Positions 35,061-47,564 of a DNA stretch of 64,000 nucleotides are shown here, piece by piece (position 1 is the stretch's first letter; each line of letters begins with the position of its first letter). A model generated the notes under the pieces. It saw nothing but the letters and a program-made list of their open reading frames with translations. It had not been told where the DNA came from and ran no database searches. Source of the stretch: Closterium sp. NIES-65 (Eukaryota > Streptophyta > Zygnematophyceae > Desmidiales > Closteriaceae); assembly GCA_948144175.1 (NCBI GenBank), contig CANXME010002068.1, positions 4,030,001 through 4,094,000 on the forward strand, read 5' to 3'. Both the position numbers and the translations under genes were made by a program.

Positions 35061-38000
35061 ACTGCAGCGCCGCCCGCCGCCCGAGCCGCCCGAGCCGCCC
35101 GCCGCCCGAGCCGCCCGAGCCGCCTCACCCAGCCGAGCCGCCGACCGCAGTGCCGCCTTGCAGCAGCACAACCGAGCCGCCCAGCAGCAGAGCAGCCGAG
35201 CCGCCGAGCCGCCGGGTCGCCCTGCCGCCGAGCCGCCCAGCCGCCGTGCAGCCGAGCCGCCCAGCAGTCGAGCCGCCGTACCGCCCAGCCGCTCTTCCGC
35301 CGAGCCGCCCATGCAGCACTGTCCAGGGAGCACAGCACCTCTGTCACTGCACTGCCCTTTCCCTACTGCTTGCACTGCTGGTCTACTGTTGTCATGGCTA
35401 CCCCTAGTGTCCTCGCTTTTGACGCTGAGGGTCGAGCCATTGACTTTGAGGTCTGGGTCGACGACCTCCAGCTGTACTTACAGTGCAATAGGGCACACGG
35501 TCTCTCTCTCTTTGACCTCACCTCTGGCGCCTCTCCTGCCCCTGCTGCTGATGCTGACGCCACTGTTCGCTCTTAGTGGGCCACGCGCGATGCTGCTGCA
35601 CGTCTTGCTGTGCGTCGCCACCTACCTACCTCTGAGCGCGCGCACTTTAGCCAGTACATGAGTGCTCAGACCTTGTACGACGCTGTAGTTGCGCGCTACT
35701 CCTCCCCTGCCACTGCTGCACTGAGCCGTCTCATGCTACCGTACCTCTTCCCTGACCTTACTGCCTTTCCCACAGTTGCTAACCTCATTACGCACCTCCG
35801 CACTAGTGACACTCGCTACCGCGCTGCGCTTCCTACTGACTTCTGCGCCAAGAACCCCCCCCCCATGTACATCACTCTCTACTACATAGTCACTCGCCTC
35901 CCTGACTCCCTTCGCGTAGTCAGGGACCACTTCCTCTCAGTCTGTCCCACCACTCTCACTGTTGACCTCCTCGAGAAGTCCCTCCTAGCGGCCGAGAAGA
36001 GCATAGTCGCTGTAGGGGCCTCTCGTGGTGACCCGCGCACCCCCATCTTTGAGGGGTGTTCCCCCTCACCCCTTCTGCCCTCTGTTGCCTCTGCTGCTGC
36101 GGCTGACCTCCTTGGTCTTGAGTCGGTCGGTGCGGCGTCTGCCCCTAGCGGGAGACGCCGCTCTGGCAAGGGCAAGGGGGGCAGGGGCACTGGAGGGGCG
36201 AGCGGGGGCGGTGGAGGTGGAGGTGGAGGCGGCGGGGGGAGTGGAGGTGGCGGTGGGAGTGGTGGTGGGGGTGGAGGTGTCGGTGGCGGCAGTGGAGGTG
36301 GAGGCGGCGGCGGCGGTGGCGGTGGGAGCAGAGGTGGCGGAGGTGGCGGCGGTGGAGGAGGCGGCGGAGGCAGCGGTAGTAGCGGAGGCGGCGGAGGCGG
36401 CGGAGGCGGCAGGGGTGGCGGTGGAGCTGGTCGCGGGTCTACGCAGAGGAATGGCTCCGGTGGTGGTCCGCGCCAGCAGCAGCAACGCGGTCGTGAGACC
36501 CTGTCACCTCAGCAGCTCCGTGAGTGGTACACTGCACGCCAGCAAGGTGGGGGTTTTGGTCCGTGCACCTACGTCCTGCGCACTAGCGACCGTGCGGGTG
36601 AGCAGTGTGGGGGTGCGCACCCCACCCAGCGCTGCTTTGGCCGCCTGACGGACGCGTGGCGTCACCAGTTCCCGGAGGCCATAGAGATCCCTCGCTGGGG
36701 CGAGCTATCTAGGGCGGGCGTTGCCATCTATGATCTTGATTTTGATGCTATCCTTTCTGCCATGTATGCTATGTCTATTAGTGATGAGGGTGACTGTTAC
36801 CGGTGTTTCCCGCCCGTCCCGGGCATTGAGACTGCTGCTCTAGGTACTGGTGAGGCGGCTGCCCTAGGTGCTTGCGACGCTGCTGCTCTAGGTGCTAGTG
36901 CGTCTGCGTCCTCAGGTACTGGTGAGTCTGCGCTCTCAGGTACTACGTCGGCTTCGGCCTCCCTCACCTTCACCCTTGACTCTGGGGCTTCTCGCTCCTT
37001 CTTTCGGGACCGCACCACACTCACGCCGCTTAGTCGGCCGGTTGCGGTGTCTCTGGCTGACCCCTCTGGGGGTCCTGTCCTATCTCACTTCTCCACAGTC
37101 CTCCCGTGTCCGGCGGCTCCCTCTGGCACCTTGTCTGGTCTCTACCTCCCCTCGTTCTCTACGAACCTGGTGAGTGGTGCTGACCTACAGGATGGGGGAG
37201 TATATCAGTTCACTCCTGCGTGTCAACAGGTGACGCACTGCACAGAGGCTAGCACAGGCCGACACCTGGCTACGTTTACCCGTCGGCCGGGGTCGAGCCT
37301 TTACACACTGACCACTCCGTCTCCTCCGGTTGTTGAGTCTGGTAGGGTCACTGCGTCGGGTCAGGTGCTTACTGCAGCGTCGAGGTCTGGTCCTGAGTCT
37401 GCCCCCTGTTCGTGTCGTCTCCTGTCTCACGAGACTCTCCTCTGGCACCACCGCCTTGGTCACCCCTCTCTACTTCGGCTCAGAGGCATGGCTTCCCGTC
37501 TTCTTGTTTCTGGTCTCCCTCGGTCCCTCCCTCCCCTTCCTCAGGGCCCTGGCCCTACCTGTGTCCCCTGTGTCGAGGGGCGCCAGCGGGCTGCCCCTCA
37601 ATCCTCCCAGTTTCCTCCGACAGAGGCCACGTTGCAGACGCTTCACATGGACGTGTGGGGCCCAGCCCGCGTCCGTGGACAGGGTCACGAGCGCTACTTC
37701 CTGCTTGTTGTTGACGACTACTCGCGTTACACCACAGTCTTCCCCTTGCGCAGCAAGGGTGATGTCACTGAGGTGCTGATCGACTGGATCCGCGCAGCTC
37801 GTCTCCAGCTCGGGCAGAGCTTTGGCTCGGACTTTCCTGTTCTGCGTCTGCACTCGGACAAAGGCGGAGAGTTTTCTTCTGGCCTTCTGAGAGCCTACTG
37901 TCGCGCGCGTGGAATCCGTCAGACCTTCACGCTTCCGGACTCCCCACAGCAAAATGGGATTGCTGAGCGCCGCATTGGCATGGTCATGGACGTCGCTCGT

Positions 38001-41000
38001 ACGTCTATGATGCATGCGGCTGCTCCCCATTTTCTGTGGCCGTTTGTGGTGAGGTACGCGGCGCATCAGATCAACCTACACCCCAGGGTCTCCAGGCCGG
38101 AGACCTCCTCAGCCTTGCTGTGGACGGGGAAGGTTGGCGATGCGTCGGCGTTCCGGGTGTGGGAATCTCGGGCGTTTGTCCGCGACTTGTCTGCGGACAA
38201 GCTTTCCCCTCGTGCCGCTCCTTGCGTCTTCCTGGGGTTCCCCCCTGACGCGCCTGGGTGGCAGTTCTACCACCCCACCTCTCGCCGTGTTCTGTCCTCC
38301 CAGGACGTCACGTTTGACGAGTCGGTCCCCTACTACCGCCTCTTCCCCTACCGCACTCCGTCCCTCCCCCCGCCGCCGCTCTTCCTTGTACCAGGTCCCC
38401 CTCCGGTAGACCCCCTCCCCCCCCAGGGTCCGTCCCCTTCAGGTGTGTCCCACGTAGACGCAGTCGAGCCTGTCGAGGTCACAGGTGACTCTGGTGCTGC
38501 TGAGGGTGCTGAGCCTGGGGGTGCTGCGACTGGGGGTGCTGAGCCTGAGAGTGCTGAGCCTAGGGGTGCTGCGAGTGGGGGTGCTGAGCCTGGGGTCGCT
38601 GAGCCTGGGGTTGCTGAGCCTGGGGGTGCTGAGTCTGAGGGTGCTACGCCTGGGGGTGCTGAGCCTGGGGGTGTTGAGCCTGGGGGTGCTGAGCCTTGGG
38701 GTGCTGCGCTTGGAGGTGCTCCGCCTGGGCGTTCTCCGGTTGCTTCGTCTCTGCGGGAGCCACTCTCTCTACGGGAGCTGCGCGAGTGGTTTGCCTGGCG
38801 CTGGAGGCGTGCTGCTGGTGCTGGAGGTTCTTCGGCTACTGAGGGTGCTGCTTTCGCGGGTCTCGGAGGTGCTGGTACTGGGAGTACTGGAGCTTCTGGG
38901 CCTGCGGGTTCGACTGGAGTTGGCGCTATTGAGGGTGTTGGAGCAGAGACTACTGCTGGCGGTACTGCTGCGGGTACTCCTGGTCCTGCTAGAGGTTCTG
39001 GCGCTACTGGAGGTGCAGCTGGAGCGGGTGCTCCTGCTGGGGGTGCAGGTGCTGTCCCTGCTGTGTGTGGCGCTGCCGCGCAGCCTCGACCGTACTTCGT
39101 TCCACTCCTGCAGCAGGTTCTTGGTCTTCCACCTTCTACTGGTCCTCCTCCTTCTTTAGAGTGTCCACAGCCAGTCCCGTCACAGTTACAGTTGCAGCCT
39201 ACCTCCTCTTTGCCTGCTCCTTCTCCCTACACTGGTCCTACTGGAGGTCTTACTGAGTGTCGTGAGCCTGCGTCTTGCCCTGCGTGGCCTGTCCGTGCTG
39301 CTCGCGCTAGTGGTCGTGGTTCGCGTCAGCGTCCTCCTCCTGTCCCTGGCACGCACCGGATGTCTCTGCGTCCGTCCACTGCTCCTCTGCGTGCCCCTTT
39401 GCCTTGTCCTCCAGCGTCCCCTCTTCCTGCTTTTGCCGACCCGGAGTCGGACTCTCTTCGTGCTGCCAGTCCTACTGTCACGCGTCTCCTGGCTACTGTC
39501 GTTACTGACCCTTTCTTCGAGTCCACTGCTGCGTCTGCCTTAGTTGCTGAGCTCGTCGACTTTGCTGCTCGCTGACGCCTAGACTACGCGGCTAGTCTTG
39601 TCGCTGAGTCTGAGTCTGTCTGTCCTCCGTCCGTCGGGGGTGAGTGTGCCCTTCGCACGGACGTCCTTGAGGACAGGCAGGAGGAGTTCCAGTGCTTGGC
39701 AGCTGCTTCACCTCATCTCGTGTCCGTACTGCTTACCCCTGAGGGAGACCCGGATGCACTTGACATCCCAACTCCGCGCTCTTACGCGGAGGCGATAGAG
39801 GGTCCCTACTCCTCTCAGTGGCAGGCAGCTATGGATGCAGAGATGGCTTCCTGGAAGTCCACAGGCACCTACGTTGACGCTGTCCCCCCTCCTGGGGCGA
39901 ACATTGTCAGTGGCATGTGGATCTTCAGGGTGAAGCGGCCGCCGGGTTCTCCGCCTGTCTTCAAGGTGCGTTACGTGGCTCGTGGCTTCAGTCAGCGGCA
40001 GGGAGTTGACTACTTTCAGACCTTCTCTCCCACCCCGAAGATGACCACTCTTCGCGTACTGCTGCACCTTGCTGCTCACCGTGACTACGAGCTGCACTCT
40101 CTTGACTTCTGCACAGCTTTCTTGCAGGGCAGCCTGCACGAGGAGATCTGGCTGCGCCGCCCACCTGGCTTCACTGGGTCTTTCCCTCCTGGTACCCAGT
40201 GGAGTCTCCGGCGTCCAGTCGACGGTCTTCGCCAGGCGCCACGTGAGTGGCACGACACACTGAGGACTACGCTTGCGGCTCTTGGGTTTGCTCCTTCTAC
40301 TGCCGACCTGTCGATGTTTCTGCGCACCGACACCTCTCTGCCGCCGTTCTACATCCTCGTGTACGTCGATGACTTGGTCTTTGCCACAGCTGACACTGCT
40401 GGACTCGCCCACGTGAAGTCCGAGCTGCAGAAGAGACACACGTGCACAGACCTGGGTGAACTGCGCAGCTACCTTGGCTTGCAGATCACCCGGAACAGAG
40501 CACAGCGCACCATTACTCTAACTCAGTCACACATGGTGCAGCAGGTCCTTCAGCGCTTCGGCTTCACGTACTCCTTGCCTCAGGCCACTCCTCTGCCTAC
40601 TCGCCACTCGCTCTCAGCTCTGCCTTCGGATGAGTCCGTAGAGTCGAGTGGCCCGTATCCAGAGCTTGTTGGCTGCCTCATGTACCTGATGACCTGCACA
40701 CGACCTGACCTTGCATACCCTCTTAGCATTCTCGCACGCTATGTTGCTCCTGGTAGACACCGACCAGAGCACATGGCTGCAGTGAAGAGGGTGTTGCGCT
40801 ACTTGTGTAGTACGTCGAGCATGGGGCTAGTGCTTGGAGGGCGGAGTCCAGTGGTCCTCACTGGGCACGCGGACGCTTCTTGGGCTGACGACCAGGCTAC
40901 GCAGCGGTCGTCACAGGGTTACACCTTCAGCCTTGGTTCTGGCTCTGTTTCGTGGCGGCTACTCGCTCGTCTTCTATTCTCGGCTCCAGTTGTGAGGCCG

Positions 41001-41549
41001 AGATCTACGCCGGGGCCATGGCTGCACAGGAGCTTTGCTGGCTCACCTACCTGGTGACCGACCTTGGAGAGTCGCCTCGTTCTCCTCCAGTCCTGTACGT
41101 AGACAACAAGGCCATGCTGGCCTTGTGTCGAGAGCAGAGAGTGGAGCACAGAACAAAGCACATTGCTCTTCGCTACTTCCTTGCTCGTGAGCTACAGCAG
41201 CGTGGTCAGTTGCGGCTTGCGTACGTGGCCTCTGAGTCCAACACTGGTGATGTCTTCACCAAGGCACTTGCGCCTTGTGATCATCAGCGCTTCTGCACGT
41301 AGCTGGGTCTTGTGCCTGTCTTGCCTCACTTGCTCACCTCTTGACCTTGCTTGTACTGTTGCATATATATACACTTGATCTTGCTTGTCTAGTCATTTAT
41401 ATATATGTACTCCTGCATGTGAACTGGCCTTGTGCCCTTGAACTTGTGCTCGGAATGTGTGGTGACTTTGTGATCCACCCTGAGCTTGCTTTGCTTTGCT
41501 TGACTGGTCTTGTGACCCCTTGTTCTCCCCCACTTTGCCTATGGGGGTG

Positions 41550-41677
41550 TGTCAGATTTATATGACATATCTACTGTAGGCTATAGTGGGGTAGCACATA
41601 TGGGGTACAGCTTTCTAGGGTTTGTACTTGTACCCAACTTTCCCTTAGTCATTTTCATTCTCGTTCTAAGTTTCTCA
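41550..41677 (+). repeat. 3' LTR of copia B (128 bp)
   Basis: Matches 34215-34342 with about three differences and ends directly at the target duplication AGGAT. Confidence 0.95.
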
Positions 41678-42849
41678 AGGATAAACGAGATAAAACGAAC
41701 CTTCGGGAACACGCCCTTCCCGATACTACAATCACAAGTGCGCACAAGCACGCAAGGCTATTGGCACTTGGGATTACGCCCAGATTACACCATATACACC
41801 ACTGTCGGCGATGTCGGTGCCGTATAATAGGTATGTTAGTGGGAAAAGTAGGAAATAAGAGAAATAAATAGAAGGCTCTAGAAAATAGAATAGTAGGCCA
41901 ATTGAGATGAGATAAAGACCAAAATAAAGAGGAGAAAAGGGAGAATAGGATAACGGAAAAATATAATAGTGAGAAAATATTATAACGGGGACGTCCTCTC
42001 ACAGCCTTGAAGACAGGCGGAGAACCCGGGGGCCGCTTCACCCTGAAAATCCACATGCCACTGACGATGCTCGCCCCAGGTGGGGGAACCTCATCGACGT
42101 AAGTGCATGTGGACTTCTAAGATGCCATCTCTGCCTCCATAGCTGACTGCCACTGAGAGGAGTAAGGACCCTCTATCGCCTCTGCGTAAGAGCGTGAGGT
42201 CGGGATGTCTGGTGCATCCGGGTCTACCTCAGGTGCAGTCAGCATGGACACGAGATGAGGTACAGCAGCTGCAAAGCTCTCAAAGTCCTCCTGCCTGTCC
42301 TCGAGGACGTCCGTGCCAAGAGCACACTCACCCCCGACAGACGGAGGACAGACAGACTCTGACTCAGCAACAAGGCTAGCGGCATAGTCTAGACGACAGC
42401 GAGCAGCAAAGTCGACAAGCTCAGCAACTAAGGTAGACGCAACAGTGGAGTCAAAGGAAGGGTCAGTGACAATAGTGGCCAAGAGATGCGTGACAGTAGG
42501 ACTAGCAGCATGAAGGGAGTCAGACTCCGGGTCCGGACCATCAGCAAGGGAGGACGCAGGAGGAGACGGCAGAGGGACACGCAGTGGGAACAGAGGAAGG
42601 ATGAAGTGCCATCTGGTGCGTGCCAGGGACACGAGGAGGACGAGGATGCAAAACATGACAACCAGTGCGACCAGCGCGAACAGGCGATGCAGGACAAGAC
42701 GCTGGCTCACGACGCTCAGTAGGACCTCTGGGCTGCTCAGTGTAAGGAGAAGGAGCAGGCAGCGGAGAGGCTTGTAGAAGCTGTGGCTGGGACTGGTCAG
42801 GCAGTGGACACAGGAAGGGAGGAGTAAGGTCAGCAGAAGGCGGGAGACC

Positions 42850-43680
42850 AAGAACCTGCTAAAGGAATGGAACAAAGTACGGTCTCGGTCGCACAGCACC
42901 TCCAGCACCTGCATCAACAGCACCAGTACCTCCACCAGCTCCAGCTCCAGCAGCAACTCCAGCTCCAGCTCCAGAAGCACCTCCAGCTCCAGCAGCTCCT
43001 GTACCTCCAGCAGCTCAAGCTCTAGCACCTCCAGTAGCTCCAGCTCCAGCAGCACCTCCAGCTCCAGCTCCAAAAGCACCTCTAGCTCAAGCAGCTCCAG
43101 TACCTCCAGCAGCTCCAGCTCCTGCACCTCCAGTAGCTCTAGCTCTAGCAGCACCTCCAGCTCCAGTAGCTCCAGCACCTCCAGCAGCTCCAGCTCCAGC
43201 AGCACCTCTAGCAGCTCCAGCTCCAGCAGCACCAGCACCTCCAGCATCTCCAGTAGTACCTCGAGCCCCAGCAGCTCCTGTACCTCCTGTACGAGCACCT
43301 CCGAGACTAGCGGCTCCAGCACCTCCAGCAGCTCCAGCTCCAGCAGCACCACTCTGGAGGCTCCAGCGCCGAGCAAACCACTCGCGCAGCTACAGTGGAG
43401 AGAGAGACTCCGGCCGCGACAAGACACCCAAAGAGCCTCCAGGCTCAGCACACTCGGGCTCAGCACCCCCAGGCTCAGCACCTCCAAGCTCCGCATGCTC
43501 CGGCTCAGCACCCCCAGGCTCCGCTCCCGTAGGCTCAGCACCCCCATGCTCCACACCCTCTGACTCAGCACCCCCAGGCTCAGCACCCCCAGGCTCCGCA
43601 CCCTCAGACTGAGCAACCCCATGCCCCGCACCCGCAGGCTCAGCACCCCCAGACACACCACCTCGAGTAGCACCAGAGTC
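42850..43680 (-). repeat. Low-complexity integrase-RT linker of copia D
   Basis: Two successive coding repeats: units of CTCCAGCTCCAGCAGCACC type (42900-43350), which encode Gly/Ala runs on the minus strand, and units of CCCAGGCTCAGCACC type (43440-43660), which encode Gly-Ala-Glu-Pro repeats. Confidence 0.8.
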
Positions 43681-46609
43681 GACAGCTACCTCGACATGCT
43701 CGACAGGGTCTACCTGGGACACACCTGAGGGAGCAGGACCCTGAGGGGGGAGGGGGTCTACAGGAGGAGGACTTGGTGCTAGGAACAGTGGTGGGGGAGG
43801 GAGAGGGGCAGTGCGGTAGGGGAAGTGACGGTGAAATGGAACCGACTCGTCAAACGTGATGTCCTGAGAGGGCAGGACACGGCGCGAGGTGGGGTGGTAA
43901 AACTGCAAGCTAGGCGCGTAAGGGACAAAGCCAAGGAAGACACAGGGAACAGCAGGGGAGGAGAGCTTGTCCGCGGACGTATCGCGGACAAAGGCTCGAC
44001 ATCCCTAGACCCGGAACACCGACGCATCGCCAACCTCCCCCGTCCAACGCAATATGGGCGAGGTCTCCGGCAAGGAGACACGGGGCCAGAGGATGAGCTG
44101 ATGTGCAGCGTACTGGACTGCAAAGGCCACAGAAAATGGGAGGCAGCCGCATGGAACATGGAGGTACGAGCGACCTCCATGACTAATCCAATGCGGCGCT
44201 CAGCAACCCCATTCTGCTGCGGAGAGGCCGGAAGCATGAACGTCTGGCGAATGCCCTCCGCACGACAAAAGGCCCGCAAGAGGTCGGAGGAAAACTCACC
44301 ACCTCTGTCAAAGTGCAGACGCAGGACTGGAAGGTCCGTCTCGAACCGCTCGCGGAGCTGGAGACGAACAGCGCGGATCCAAGGGATCAAAACATCAGGG
44401 ACCTCCCCCTTGCAGCGCAAGGGGAAGACTGTGGTGTAACGTGAGTAGTCGTCGACAACCAGCAGAAAGTACCACTCATGGCCCTGTCCACGGACGTGGG
44501 CTGGGCCCCACACGTCCAGGTGGAGAGTGTGTAGGGGTTCCTCTGTCGGGGGGAACGAGGAGGAGTGAGGAGCGGCGCGCTGCCGCCCCTCTACACAGGG
44601 AAGGCAGGGAGGGGTAGGCGAGGGTGGGAGGGGAGGTAGAGACCGGGGAAGACCAGAGACAACGAGACGGGAGTGCATGCCACGGAGGCGTGCCACAGAG
44701 GGGTGACCAAGACGGTGGTGCTGAAGGAGCGTCTGGTGCGACAGGGCGCGACACGAGCAGGGGGCAGCAAGCTGACCTGACGCAGACACAGATGCAGCTA
44801 CCTGAGGAGGCGCAGTAATCAGTGTGTACAGACTCGACCCAGGCCGACGGGTGAACGTGGCCAGGTGGCGACCGGTCCGGGAGCACGTACAGATTGCCAC
44901 ACGATGCCGTCTAGGGGTGAAGGTGTCAACCCCCGCATCATGGAGGACAGTAGTGCTCACCAAGTTCGTAGAGAACGAGGGGAGGTGGAGACCAGACAGT
45001 GACCCAGACAGAACTGCCGGACAGGGCAGAAAAGTGGAGGAACGTGCAAGGATTGGACCCCCAGAGGGATCAGCCAAAGAGACATCAACAGGTGCAGAGA
45101 GTGGTGTGACTGTGGTACTGTCGCGAAAGAAATAGCGGGAAGCACCTGAGTCAAGCGTGAAGGTGTGCAGGGCCGCAGCAAACGCAGTACCAGAGAGAGC
45201 AGACTCACCAGCACCTAGGGCAGCAGACTCACTAGCACCTAGAGCAGGAGCCTCTATACCTGGATATGGCGGCATACACAGGTAACAGTCACCCTCAGCA
45301 CTAACACTCAATGCATACATGGCAGATAGGATGGCATCAAAGTCTAGAGCAAAGATATCAACATTCTGCCTAAGCAGCGCCGCCCAGTCGGGGAGCTCAA
45401 GTGCATAAGGAAACTCTGCGCGAAAGGCATCGGTAAGGCGATAGAAACAGCGGTGCTGGGTGTGAGACCTCCCACATGTCTGACCAGTGCGGTCACCTGT
45501 GCGAATGACATACGGGCAGGGACCACTACCCCCAGCCGCCCCACACTGAGCAAACCACTCACGCAGCTCCTGAGACGAAAGGGGCTGACGCTGCTGACGC
45601 CTCTAGCCACCTCCAAGGCCTCCTCTCTGGCTGGTACCACCCCGGCTGCCACCACTGCCTCCGTCTCCACTCCCACTGCCGCCACCACCGCCGCCACCAC
45701 TGCCGCCGCCTCCACTCTCACTGCCGCCACCACCGCCGCCACCTGCCCCTCCACCCCCACCATCACTACCTCCTCCACCGCCGCCCTCTCCACCTCCTCC
45801 ACCGGCTCCTGCCTCCCCTGCCCCTGCCACTGAGGTGCCTCCCACTAGGGGCAGACGCAGTTCCTACCTCCCCAGCACGAAAGGTAATCAACACCTGCAG
45901 CAGTGGCGACTGAGGGGAGAAGGGGGGAGGGTGAACACCCCTCAAAGAAGGGAGTGCGAGGATTGCCACGAGAAGCGCCTACAGCGACTATGCTAGTCTC
46001 AGCTGCTAGGAGGTGCTTCTCGAGCAGGTCAACAGTGAGGTCAGTGGGGTCAAGTGCTAGGAGGAGGTACCTGACTGCGGTAAGAGAGTCAGGGAGGCGG
46101 GTGACTATGAAGTAGAGTGTGATGTACATGGGGAGGGGGTTCTTGGCAAGAAACTCGGCGGGGAGCGCAGCACGGTAGCGAGTGTCACTAGTGCGAAGGT
46201 GAGTGACTAGTTCGACTACTGTGGCAAAGGCAGACAGCTCCGGGAACTTGTAGGGCAGGAGAAGGCGGCCTAGAGGAACAGTGGCCGGGGAGGAGTAGCG
46301 AGCAACTACAGCGTCGTACAGTGCTTTAGCTGTCTTATGCTGGCCAAAGTGGGCGTTCGGCTAACGACAGGTGGTTGCAAACGGCCAGGCGAGCAGCAGC
46401 GTCACGTGTAAGCCACTGTGAGCAAGTCGCACTGTCAGCCGTAGCGTCAGGGGCAGGCGAGGCGCCAGAAGTGAGGTCAAACAGCGAAGTACCGATTTAG
46501 ATTTTGTCAGTAGGAACAGCTGTAAGTCGTCTAGCCACGCATTGAACTCTATTGGGCGGCCCTCTAAATCGAAGTTGAGAACGTTGAGAGCGGCCATAGC
46601 GGGCAGAGC

Positions 46610-47350
46610 AGTCAAGCGCGCTAGCAGCGCGTGGTAGGGCAAGGCCCACACGGCAGGGCAGGGCGCGCGGCAGGGCAGGGCGCGCGGCAAGGCAGAGGCG
46701 CGCGGCAGGGCAGGGCGGCAAGGCGGGGTGCGCGGCACAGGGCAGGGCACACGGCAAGGCGCGGCGCACGGCAGAGCAGGGCGCGCAGCAGGGCAAGGCG
46801 CGCGGCAGGGCACAGGCGCGCGGCTGGGCAGGGCTGCGGGGTAGGGCGTGCGGCACAGGGCAGGGCGCACGGCTGGGCGTAGCGCACGGCAGGCCAGGGT
46901 GCGCGGTAGGGCAGAGGCGCACGGTAAGGCAGGGCGGCAGGGCGCGACGCACGGCAGGGCAGGGCGCGCGGCAGGGCAGGGCGCAGCGCTGCGTGCGGGC
47001 AGGGCAGAGCACGTGGCGGCGCGGCTCGCGGGTAGGGCAGGGCACGCGGTGGCGCGGCGTGCGGGCAGGGCAGGGCGCGCGGCGACGCGGCGCGCGGGCA
47101 GGGCAGAGGCACGCGCGGCGCATCACGCGGGCAGGGCAAAGGCGCGCGTGGGCAGGGCAGAGGCGCGCGGCGCAGCGCGCGGGCAGGGCAGGGCGCGCGG
47201 CAGCGTGGCGCTCGTGCAAGGCAGGGCGCTCGGCGGGGCGGCACGCGTTTCAGCAGGGTGCGCTGCAGCAGGCGGCGCGCGGGCAAAGCAGTGCGCGCTG
47301 TAGCAGGCAGCGCAGGGCAGGGCAGGGCAGGGCAGGGCAGGGCGACGCGA
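46610..47350 (-). repeat. Leader minisatellite of copia D (irregular, about 18-bp units)
   Basis: GCGCGCGGCAGGGCAGG-like units, irregular in length, fill the leader between Gag (start 46597) and the primer-binding site (47421-47432). Long arginine/alanine frames here are by-products. Confidence 0.85.
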
Positions 47351-47387
47351 TCACAGTGGCGCGATGGGTGGGGTAGCGCTACTCGGT

Positions 47388-47419
47388 GGGCCCTAAGAAA
47401 TCGGTCCTAGGCTAGGACC
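47388..47419 (-). ncRNA. Leader stem-loop plus GGGCCC box, copia D
   Basis: A perfect 7-bp stem, GGTCCTA (47403-47409) with TAGGACC (47413-47419) and a 3-base loop, lies next to the primer-binding site. GGGCCC is at 47388-47393 and reads GGGCCCACC on the minus strand. Confidence 0.65.
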
Positions 47420-47432
47420 TGCTCCGATACCA

Positions 47433-47564
47433 TGTAAGAATAATGAACAGGAATGAATGAACTAGCAGTAGGATGGGTACAAGTAGGAAACCCTAATTTG
47501 GGTTGTACCCCATATGGGCTACCCCATTACAGCCTACACAACAAGCAGCACATATAGTTTGACA
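47433..47564 (-). repeat. 5' LTR of copia D (132 bp)
   Basis: Plus-strand TGTAAG...TTTGACA, directly beside the primer-binding site complement. It contains GTACCCCATATGGGCTAC at 47505-47522 and is clearly similar to the LTR of copia E. Confidence 0.9.

Larger units (their letters stand above)
34215..41677 (+). mobile_element. Short-LTR copia element B
   Basis: Full-length copia inserted in the 5' LTR of chromovirus L with a perfect duplication AGGAT (34210-34214 and 41678-41682). LTRs are 34215-34342 and 41550-41677 (128 bp each), differing at about three positions by eye. The primer-binding site TGGTATCAGAGC starts at 34343 and the polypurine tract is near 41541-41549. The leader repeat fills 34480-35130. 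Gag starts at 35394, the glycine-rich part is at 36180-36430 and the Cys/His cluster at 36564-36635. Protease lies near 36975, integrase at 37420-38350, linker at 38440-39190, reverse transcriptase at about 39810-40700 (ILVYVDDLVFA) and RNase H at 40850-41290. All domains are present, with about four breaks. Confidence 0.95.
20935..42003 (-). mobile_element. Chromovirus (Ty3/gypsy) L, carrying three later insertions
   Basis: Minus-strand Ty3/gypsy element with 402-bp LTRs, the target duplication GCCTT (20930-20934 and 42004-42008) in copia D, a polypurine tract (plus-strand CTTCCCCCCTC, 21337-21347) and a primer-binding site (TGGTAATCAGAGC, ending near 34131). From the 5' side it encodes a coiled-coil-like Gag start (33970-33760), Gag (about 26160-25500) with a CEFCGGNGHRIVDC knuckle, protease with [10 protein letters not shown], reverse transcriptase ([21 protein letters not shown]), RNase H, integrase (HHCC and DDE parts) and a terminal chromodomain (LLIRWKGYDPSEDTW, near 21440-21480) that defines chromoviruses. 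Its own DNA is about 6.0 kb. By eye the LTRs differ at about 7 of 402 sites (1.7%). Apart from the nested insertions it has only a few breaks. Confidence 0.95.
34134..42003 (-). repeat. 5' LTR of chromovirus L, split by copia B
   Basis: The LTR lies in two parts, 34134-34214 and 41683-42003, adding up to 402 bp, the same length as the intact copy at 20935-21336. Copia B and its 5-bp duplication account exactly for the gap. Confidence 0.95.
19862..47564 (-). mobile_element. Short-LTR copia element D, split by chromovirus L
   Basis: Minus-strand copia whose two parts lie at 42004-47564 and about 19862-20934, with element L between them at a perfect GCCTT duplication. Parts from the 5' side: LTR 47433-47564; primer-binding site (plus-strand 47421-47432, TGGTATCGGAGC); stem-loop 47403-47419; leader repeats 46610-47350; Gag from 46597; Cys/His cluster 45447-45518; protease with LDSGASRYFF near 45150; integrase about 44700-43780; linker 43680-42850; reverse transcriptase from about 42150 continuing at 20934-20120; RNase H to about 19870. 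The sequence departs from its relatives just before copia E's LTR, and no 3' LTR was found. Several breaks are present in addition to the insertion. Confidence 0.88.

Noticed and set aside
34342-35661. Long Pro/Ala/Cys-rich plus-strand frame
   Set aside because: Runs through the leader minisatellite of copia B and only its end overlaps true Gag sequence in another frame.
46497-47303. Several Arg/Ala/Pro-rich frames on both strands
   Set aside because: All are products of the GC-rich leader repeat of copia D.
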